NCBI GenBank assembly: GCA_022264855.1
Contig: JABYQU010000027.1
Location: 186,001-250,000 of the forward strand
DNA: 64,000 nt
Source of the DNA: Lenzites betulinus
Lineage: Eukaryota > Basidiomycota > Agaricomycetes > Polyporales > Polyporaceae
Direction: 5' to 3'
Part shown: one piece after another, positions 56,401-64,000 of the stretch
Numbering within the stretch: the first letter of the stretch is position 1
How the letters are laid out: every line of letters starts with the position of its first letter
The notes under the pieces: generated by a model
Databases searched by the model: none
Told to the model about the DNA's origin: nothing
What the model saw: the letters and a program-made list of their open reading frames with translations, nothing else
Translations under genes and position numbers: made by a program

Positions 56401-59400
56401 GTGCTCGGATCGCATGAGCGTAGCGCGTTATACCCCAAAGGAGCACGTACAGTGTTCCAGCGTGTGCGGAGCGCGCAGTGGCCAGGGGTGGTCGGAATAC
56501 AATCCACCTGACAGCCGGGCGAGCCTTCGAGAGCACACAGCGTGCCCGTCTCGGGCCGCGCTCACAGCTTGAAGCAAACGTGTTCATGTCCGTGGCCGTT
56601 CAGATGCGAGCAACATCGAGCACGCCGGCGAGCAGGTGAGCGCGAAGGACGGGGGCCAACGCGAGGGCACCACACAGTATCCTGGCTGTCGTAGTGATGG
56701 TGCCAGCTCTCTCCTTCCTGTGCGCAGTGCGCCCGGACGGGCTTGATAGAGACGAACATACGAGGAGGACCTTGGGACAGGGCACCGAAGCGCCAAGAGC
56801 ACGCCGGCCAGAACTATTCCTGTGCAACCTGCGCCCGTGTATCCGCGGATGCCGTACCACGCGCCCATGAGGCCACGGCTGCGGTTCGGCGTGGCGAGCA
56901 GCGCGAGCGGAGGCAAGTGGAATGGGGGCACGGGCGGCGACTTTGGGATAGGCTCGGGAGGCGTCAGAGTGGTGCGCTGGCGTCGGTGTGTGTTGGAATG
57001 TGTCAGGGTGAGTCGGGATGCGCCAGGCGTATCGGGGTGTGTTGACCGACGTCAGGGCAGGGCCGAGTGCGCTGGGTGACGCCAGGATGCACGTACACAA
57101 CCGTCGTATTCTTGCCGCACACGGAGAATCCTCATGTCGAGCGCGTACCCCAGTCGCGTGCATTCCCCGCCGCTGCACCACCTGTGCATCGTACTCCACA
57201 TCCGGTACCGCGCAGACGACCGGTAAACACGCTGCATGTGTCCACACGCCGTGCCACAAGACGTGCAGCCAGGGCAGGGAGCGCGCGATGCCGCCCGGGC
57301 AGGCGCTTCTCTCCGCGCGCCCGTGAAATCGTCCAAAAGTGCCGCGATATTTTCTGCTCGGATCGCGCTGCAATTCGGTGAGCGACGCGCGTTGTTGCAA
57401 TGGAACCGAAATGCGGAGCTACGCGGCGCGGCGGCGTCGCATGCGGCAGGGGTGAGCGAAACTGTCCCTCTCCGGGCGCCGGCGCGCAGATACCTCGACG
57501 AGTTCTGCGTGGACGTTGCTGAGGCTTGGTGAGCACAATGCGGTGGTACGGTAGAGTGTGCGTACCACGTTACAAGGCGCGGCGCAGAGCGGTCGCGCAG
57601 GGGTGGGCGAATCATGTCGGGGCGAGTGCATTCTGCTTTGGAGGCAGCCACCGCGGATGGGGCTGGAACTTGGCGGAACCGTGCGCGCTCTGCCGACGAG
57701 TGCGACTGTGGAATCGCATGTCATGCGAGAGGATATTCGCGTGGCGGTGGGCGACGCGGCAATGTATATCCCCCTGCCCGCCGGTGCGCAGGTGCCTGGG
57801 CGTGGTTCTGCACGGATCCTGCCGAGACTCGGTGAGCGTAGCGCGTTTGTGCTGTGGAGCACGCGTACCAAGTTGCGCGGGGGTGGGATGAGCGGTTGGG
57901 CAGGGGCGAGTGAACTTACACGATGGGGCGCCCAGAATCGCCCAGAATCGGGCCTCAGCGCAACCTCCTCGGATCGATCCAGAAATACGGGGCGGTACAC
58001 GCCCAGTGCGGGCGAGCATCCCCCGCAGATCGCACGCTGTGGGAAGGAGAACTCGCCCGGCGGGGGATGCTTCTTGTCCCTCATCCACGGAATTGTGCGA
58101 AATTGACATGGAATGTTTGTGCCCGGATCGCGCTGCAACTCGGTGAGCGTAGCGCGTTTGGACACGAGACCACACGCACAAAGTCTCGCGGCGTGGGGAG
58201 CAGGGGCCATTTGGGCACGGGCGATTTACTGGAATCCATCGTGAAATTGCATGAAAAAACGCATTTCGCGGGGTCGTCTGATCGCGCTGGCGTTCGATGA
58301 GCAGGTCGCGGACGTGTGGGCGAGAGCGCGTACCAAGTGTCAGCGCAGTGGAACAAGAAGCAGCGGCGCGGTGCGCGGGTTGAGCATCCACCCACGGTTT
58401 GACGCAATTTCGACGCAGATCGAGGCGCCTTGGATCGGGGCGTGCGCGTGATTGGGCGGGGTGTGCGCCGTGGTGCACAGGAGCTGTCGTCGAAGCATCA
58501 GCGTCGGGCGGAGCAACGTCGGGCGGGGCGGCGGGGATCTTGTTCTGGGCAGTGGCCGGTGCTGGCTTCGATTGGGGCCGCAGTCCGGGAGGTTGTGCGT
58601 CCAAGCAAGCGTTGTCCTGGCTGACTGGGCCAGTGTGGGTGCGGTGTGAGAAGGCGGGGCGATGGCGGATGTCGCTGGGCACGATGTGTCCACAGTTGGC
58701 GTAGTTGGCCGCGGTACAGGCTGGGAGCGCACGGGGCAGGGGATCTGTTCACGCCGAGTTGCATTGCCTGGGCGTGGCAGGAAGTGCCGGTACAGCTAAT
58801 CCTACAACACTGACGTTGGCGTGAGACTACACGGGCGCAAACATGGACTCACGAGGTAAGAACACGCGTGGACAGTCGTCGAGGCAATCCTCCGACGCCA
58901 TCGAAGCCTCGGGGAACGCAAATACCGAGTGTGAGCTCGTCGAGTCGTAGCGCATCGCTGCGCGGCCTGGAAAGCTCGTCCTCCCAAGTGATAGAATGGC
59001 GGACTTGTCGTCACCATGCGTAGCTACTCGCAGCCTGCTCATGCACACTCACGTCGGCATCGCGTTCGTTGCGCTAACCTCAAGCCGCAGTCGCTCGAGC
59101 AAACGGCCACGCTCTCGGTCGCATCCCGCAACGCCGCAAATCCGACTGGATGGCCGCCCACCGCGACTTGCACTCAATGCCGACTCGCTCGCAGCCACTC
59201 ATCGCAGACGGGGGACTGCCAGTGTGCGGGCATGGACGCGCTATACCGGTGTCTCTGTCTCTGAGCTCACGACCAGGCCGCATCGCCCGCCGTCACAGCA
59301 CGGCGCCCACTGGCAGTCGGGTGCGATCTCCAAGCTCTGCAACACGGCGACGGGGGGGCCTGGGCTGTGACGCGGACGTTTGGCGTCATGACACTTGTCG

Positions 59401-61175
59401 TTGAAGGTGTGCGAGTGCGGCCGCGCAGCGCAGGGTCTCCGTGTCGCCAGTGCATGAAACGGCCGCGCGTGCGCGCGTGCATCCGCATAACGTCTCCCTC
59501 GCACCCGTGTCTCGGGTCCAATACGTGCACTCGTCGTCGAGGGGCTACGTCGAGCGCGAACGGGCACGGTGCGTGACGAAGCCGTCGGGCACGGCGGGCG
59601 AGACTGACAGAGTCGTGGTAGCGCCATGGGCACCGTGCGCACCGTGTGCCCAGGACGTCCGAGGCATCGGTGGGGCTGCATGGCCAGCGACCACTGTCCG
59701 TCCGTCTGCGCGCGCAGGGCGGGCGGGGCGGGGAAAGGGTCCTCGGTCCGCCCGGCGGTGTCCTGCCAACATGCAAGAATAAGTCAGGCGGGCGGGGCGG
59801 ATGGATGCAAACGCAGCGACGGCGCACACACCATATATGATGTCCCTGCGAGGGTGAAACGCGTGCTCCTTGGGCACGCGCTGGCCACGTCACCGTCCCA
59901 GGGTATATAATATAGCACATGCAGTGGCCGCGGATGTCCCGATAGACTCGTCCATTCCCGCTTTCTGCGCTGCTGCCCCGATGCCCGGCAACGCTCTGCA
60001 AGAGGCACCGCGTGCGAGTCGACAGGCTGTATACACCCCGGCTCACGCCTGTCCTCTGGCGCACCGTGGTGCTCAACGCCATCCCATGGGGCAGCAACCA
60101 GCGCGGCGCGGCGCGTCGTAGACACGGGACAAACATGCCTATTCGTCAAGCCGAGATCCGGTCGAGTCGGCGGCACGTCGGCGGCGCAAATGACGGTACG
60201 CACCTCTTTGCGCGTTGCAAACTGTGCCTCTAACCCGACAGGGCGTGCCACAGACGGATCCGATGTCGTCCAGCCATGAAATTGGGCCGTACACGCATCG
60301 TTTGCGTTTACCGACTCGCTGCGGGTCGGAGACGAATAGACTGGCCCACGAGACGTGCGACCTGTGCGCGACGCGTTATGATATCGACCGCTCCGGGCGT
60401 ATTGGGGCCACGCGGGTGCCCGGTGGACGTCTGAAATATCGTAAGTCTCCGCTAGAGTGTTACATGTACGAGAGAAAAACGACTGACGGCGTCAGCGACA
60501 GAGTGCATCAGTTCGCCGTGTGCACGGCAGGCTAGTATGCTCACTGGCTGAGAACTGGCACACTCAGTGCGCTACGGAAGCGGGATGATCGTATGCTGGT
60601 GGGAAGTGGTCGAGCTGTGAGCGTGGTGTGGGTTGGGCGCTTATCTAGCCGTCTTGAATATGTAGTGGAGGCTGGGGACTCCATGCATCGTCGCTCGAGC
60701 GTACTATCGACTCGTTGTGCACGCGCGCGCAGCGTATATAAGCGTATACTACGATCTCGTGGACGAGCCAAGCGAGGTGAGGGCGGGTGTGGAGGTCGGG
60801 GTTGCGACTGCGAGTAGCTAAGAGAGGCGCGGCGCGGGGGCCGTGTATATGTGCGACATAGATAACCGTCCGGACGGCGAGGGGAGTGCACGGATGTGAA
60901 CGCGCTGCAGGGGCAGAGACCGCTGGGGGAGCGCGAGGGCACGAGCACGGCAGGGGAGGCGCAGCAGAGGGGAGCAGACAGGCAGGGCAGGCGGCAGGCG
61001 AGAGCGCGCAGTGAGGGCAGACGCAGGGCGGGCGGCGGCGCATGCGCAGGGGAGAGCGAGCGAGGAGAGAGAAGAGCCAGATATCGGGCTCGACGCGCAG
61101 GACGTCACCGCGCGACTGCACCTGCCTCAGTGGGCGTGCGCGGCGGGGCGGGATCGAAGCCGTGCACGGTCGGCC
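53412..61175. other. Gene-less GC-rich spacer, unit B
   Basis: Second copy of the 7.8-kb spacer, matching unit A except for two 1-nt homopolymer length changes. These alter the long open frames, which argues against a protein gene. The content is the same as in unit A. Confidence 0.6.
55550..58480 (+). repeat. Diverged 152-bp tandem array, unit B
   Basis: The same degenerate array as at 44,921, carried along with the recent 10.6-kb duplication. Its cores are found at the unit A positions plus 10,629 (plus 10,630 after the extra G at about 58,203). Confidence 0.7.
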
Positions 61176-64000
61176 GGGGTAGCCCCTAACCCCACAAGAG
61201 AATGCAGGGTTGGGATCGGGAAGTCTGAATCTGGGGCAAGCTACAGCAATACAGTGGGGGAGCCGCCCTCCTCCTCGTACTACCTCCTCTCTTCTTCTCC
61301 CCATCCCACTTCCCCCACGACCTTTCTCACACTACTCTCACCGGAGAGAGGCACAGCGCAGACGCCCACGTAACCGGGAAGCTTAAATCTCACCAAATCA
61401 CGTTGTGGAGGAGCGAGCGGAGTATGAAGTCAGGTCAGTCGCGCCCAACCTTCACATCTCTCTCTCACCCCATCTCCACCATGGCCACAGCAACAGCAAA
61501 GAACTCCATCTATGGCTTCCCCGGCTCCGTCGAGGTGTCCACCGAGGTCGTCCCAGGCGAGACCCGCATACGCAGGCTGCGCATGACCAAGGACAAGCTC
61601 ACGACCGAGCCCGAGGAGGGCATCGCCGTCATACCCGACATCCTCGACTACGCCGCCCGCACGCACGGCGCCAAGAACTCCCTGGGCTGGCGAGACGTCG
61701 TCGCCGTGCACGAGGAGAAGAAGGACGTGAAGAAGATCGTCGGCGGCAAGGAGGTCACGGAGACGAAGACGTGGAAGTACTTTGAGCTGAGCGACTACAA
61801 GTACGTCTCCTTCGTGCAGGTGAAGGAGACCGCGCAGGAGGTCGCCGGTGGCCTGCTCAAGCTCGGCGTCAAGAAGGAGGACATTATCAACATCTACGCG
61901 TCCACGAGGTACGGACGCCCCATCTCGCTTCCGCGTGCTGCTCCTCACCGACCCGCACAGCCCGAGCTGGCAGTTCCTCTCGTATGGCTGCAACCTCATC
62001 GGGACTGCCATTGCCACCGCGTACGACACCCTCGGCGAGTCCGGTCTGCAGCACTCGCTCAACGAGCCCGAGTGCGTCGGCATGTTCACCAATGCGGACC
62101 TGCTCCCGGTCGTCGCCAACGTCGTGGCGAACGTGCCCTCGCTGCGTTTCGTCATCTACGACGGACAGCCGAAGCAGGCGCTGCTCGACAAAATCCGTGC
62201 GGCACGCGAGGGTATCCAAGTCCTCACCGTGGACGAGCTGCGCGAGCTCGGGAAGGGCACGTCGCCCGAGGACCTCAAGTCCCGCCGGCCGGTGTCCTCT
62301 GACACGTCGTGTATCATGTACACGAGTGGTACGACCGGGCCTCCGAAGGGTGTCGTAATCACGCATGGGAACCTCATAGCTTCGGTCGGCGCTATCAAGC
62401 AGCTTCTCGGCCACCACCTGCGGGCAGACGACACCTTCATCGCGTACCTCCCGCTCTCGCATGTGCTGGAGTTCATCGTGGAGCTCGCGCTGTTCTACGT
62501 CGGGATGACGTTTGGGTACGGCCGCGTGAAGACGCTGACGGACGCGTCAGTGCGCAACTGCGTCGGCGACATCCGCGCGTTCAAGCCCACGATCATGATC
62601 GGTGTCCCGGCAGTCTGGGAGATGATTCGTAAGGGTATCCTGCAGAGGATCAACTCTGGCGGCAGCCTGAAGAAGGGCATATTCACCGGCGCATACACGC
62701 TCAAGAAAGCAGGTGTCCCCGGACTCTCGCAGCTCGCGGACTCGGCCGTATTCAGCCAAATCAAGGCCGCGACGGGCGGGAGGTTGCGCCTCACGCTCTC
62801 CGGTGGCGCGGCGCTCAGCGCGGAGACACAGGAGTTCCTCTCGATAGCGCTCGTGACGGTGCTGCAGGGTGCGCCACCACAGTCCGCAGATCGCGCTAAC
62901 CGTTGCTGACGATCGGGCCACAGGGTACGGCATGACGGAGTCGTGCGGCATGTGCGCCATCATGCCCCCCGAGTTCATGCAGTACAACACGGTCGGGCTG
63001 CCGATGCCGTCGGTCGAGATCAAGCTGCTGGACGTGCCCGAGGCGGGGTACAGGTCGACGAACGAGCTGCCGCAGGGCGAGGTGTGCTTCCGCGGGCCGT
63101 CGGTCACGAAGGGATACTTCAAGCGCGACGACCTGAACAACGACGAGTCGATCTTCACCAAGGACGGCTGGCTCCGGACGGGCGACGTCGGGCAGTGGAA
63201 CCCGGACGGCACGCTGAGCCTCATCGACCGGTACGTGCTGCTGCGTCTCTCTCGCCACCCGCGGTCGGCCGGGGCTGACGCGTCCGCTTAGTATCAAGAA
63301 CTTGGTCAAGCTCCAGGGCGGCGAGGTGAGTCACTGCGCGCTCCGCGCACGATAGTGCGGCTGCTGACAGGCCTGCGCAGTACATCGCGCTCGAGCGCCT
63401 CGAGTCGATCTACAAGTCGTGCAACCTGGTGTCGAATATCTGCGTGCACGCGGACTCGAACGCGCGGCAGCCGATGGCGATCATCATCCCGAACGACGCG
63501 CACCTGCGGCACGCGCTCGACGGCAAGACGGGCAAGTCGCTCGCGGAGCTGTGCCACGACCAGGCGGTGATCGACTTTGTGATGAAGGAGTGCAACGCGG
63601 TCGGGAAGAAGAACGGGTTCAAGCAGATGGAGCTCCTCCAGGCCGTCATCCTCATCCCGGACGAGTGGACGCCGGAGAGCGGGCTGCTGACGCCCGCGCA
63701 GAAGGTGCAGCGGAAGAAGGTCGCGGAGACGTACGCGAAGGAGATCAAGGTGCGTGTCTTTGGGGCTTCTTCTGTGTGTGCGGGTGGCTGGCGGCGGGTG
63801 GGTGGGTGGTGCAGACGGCGTGCGAGGGGCGCGAGGCGAGGGAGGTGAGTGGCGGGGGTGGAGGTGAGTGCAGACGTGGAGGATGCGGTGCTGACAGCAT
63901 GCAGGGGATGCGGGGTGGGTGCAGGGTTGTCGCGGCTGTGTGTGCGCGCGCACGAGATCGTACCGACGATATCGAGTACGTCGCGGTGTTCTATGGGGTG
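61176..64000 (+). repeat. Tandem 10.6-kb unit, copy C, cut by window end
   Basis: Third unit, starting with the same GGGGTAGCCCCTAACC motif as copy B, cut after 2.8 kb by the window edge. No difference from copy B was seen over this length, so the array may continue. Confidence 0.93.
61481..64000 (+). CDS. Long-chain acyl-CoA synthetase, copy C (3' end at window edge)
   Basis: Identical to copy B in every stretch I compared: 61481-61908, 61961-62868, 62924-63230, 63292-63325 and 63381-63749 give the whole 682-codon core. The sequence ends three bases before the TAG that closes the uncertain last exon in the other copies. The function is as for copy A. Three intact copies imply a dosage effect on fatty-acid activation if all are expressed (inference). 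Confidence 0.9.

Larger units (their letters stand above)
50547..61175 (+). repeat. Tandem 10.6-kb unit, copy B
   Basis: Second direct unit, 10,629 bp. The gene part appears identical to copy C. The spacer part differs from that of copy A only by one extra G (GGGG at 58,203 against GGG at 47,574) and one missing C (59,387 against CC at 48,757), as far as I could compare. Confidence 0.95.

Overview
The window looks like nuclear DNA of a GC-rich basidiomycete, most likely an agaricomycete of the polypore type (inference). Genes are interrupted by many GT-AG introns of about 45-70 nt, there are no operons, and the recognisable proteins are fungal: a velvet regulator with a proline/histidine-rich tail, homoaconitase of fungal lysine synthesis, a LaeA-like methyltransferase, Hpc2/ubinuclein, F-box proteins and basidiomycete orphan families.

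Positions 1-39,900 are ordinary gene space. From the left: a many-exon coiled-coil protein (+); an allantoate/nicotinate-type MFS permease (+); an F-box protein (+); a short-chain dehydrogenase (+); homoaconitase LYS4 (+); an orphan protein (+) followed by exon-like debris and a broken copy of an F-box gene tail; a velvet regulator (-); a family X DNA polymerase (-) with an unrecognised small gene just upstream of it (-); a LaeA-like methyltransferase (+); complex III core protein QCR2 (+); a second F-box protein with an apparent frameshift (-); the HIR-complex subunit HPC2 (+); and a tRNA-Ala(CGC) gene (-). For most genes I chained exons by splice sites and reading frame. The SDR, LYS4, velvet, first F-box and acyl-CoA synthetase models close in frame across all their introns.

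From about 39,916 to the right edge the window is a direct tandem repeat with a 10,629-bp period: two whole units and the start of a third. Each unit has one long-chain acyl-CoA synthetase gene (about 2.5 kb) and a spacer of about 7.8 kb with no credible gene. Synthetase copy A differs from B and C at about 29 coding positions, nearly all synonymous, whereas B and C look identical and the two spacers differ by only two 1-nt homopolymer indels. This fits an old duplication (A/B) followed by a very recent unequal crossover that copied spacer plus gene B. An assembly duplication is the main alternative.

Inside each spacer is a strongly diverged tandem array with a period of about 152 bp (44,921-47,850 and again 55,550-58,480), which no gene model explains. 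This array, the recent amplification of a fatty-acid activation gene, and the tRNA-Ile-like fragment at 33,605 are the most unusual things here.
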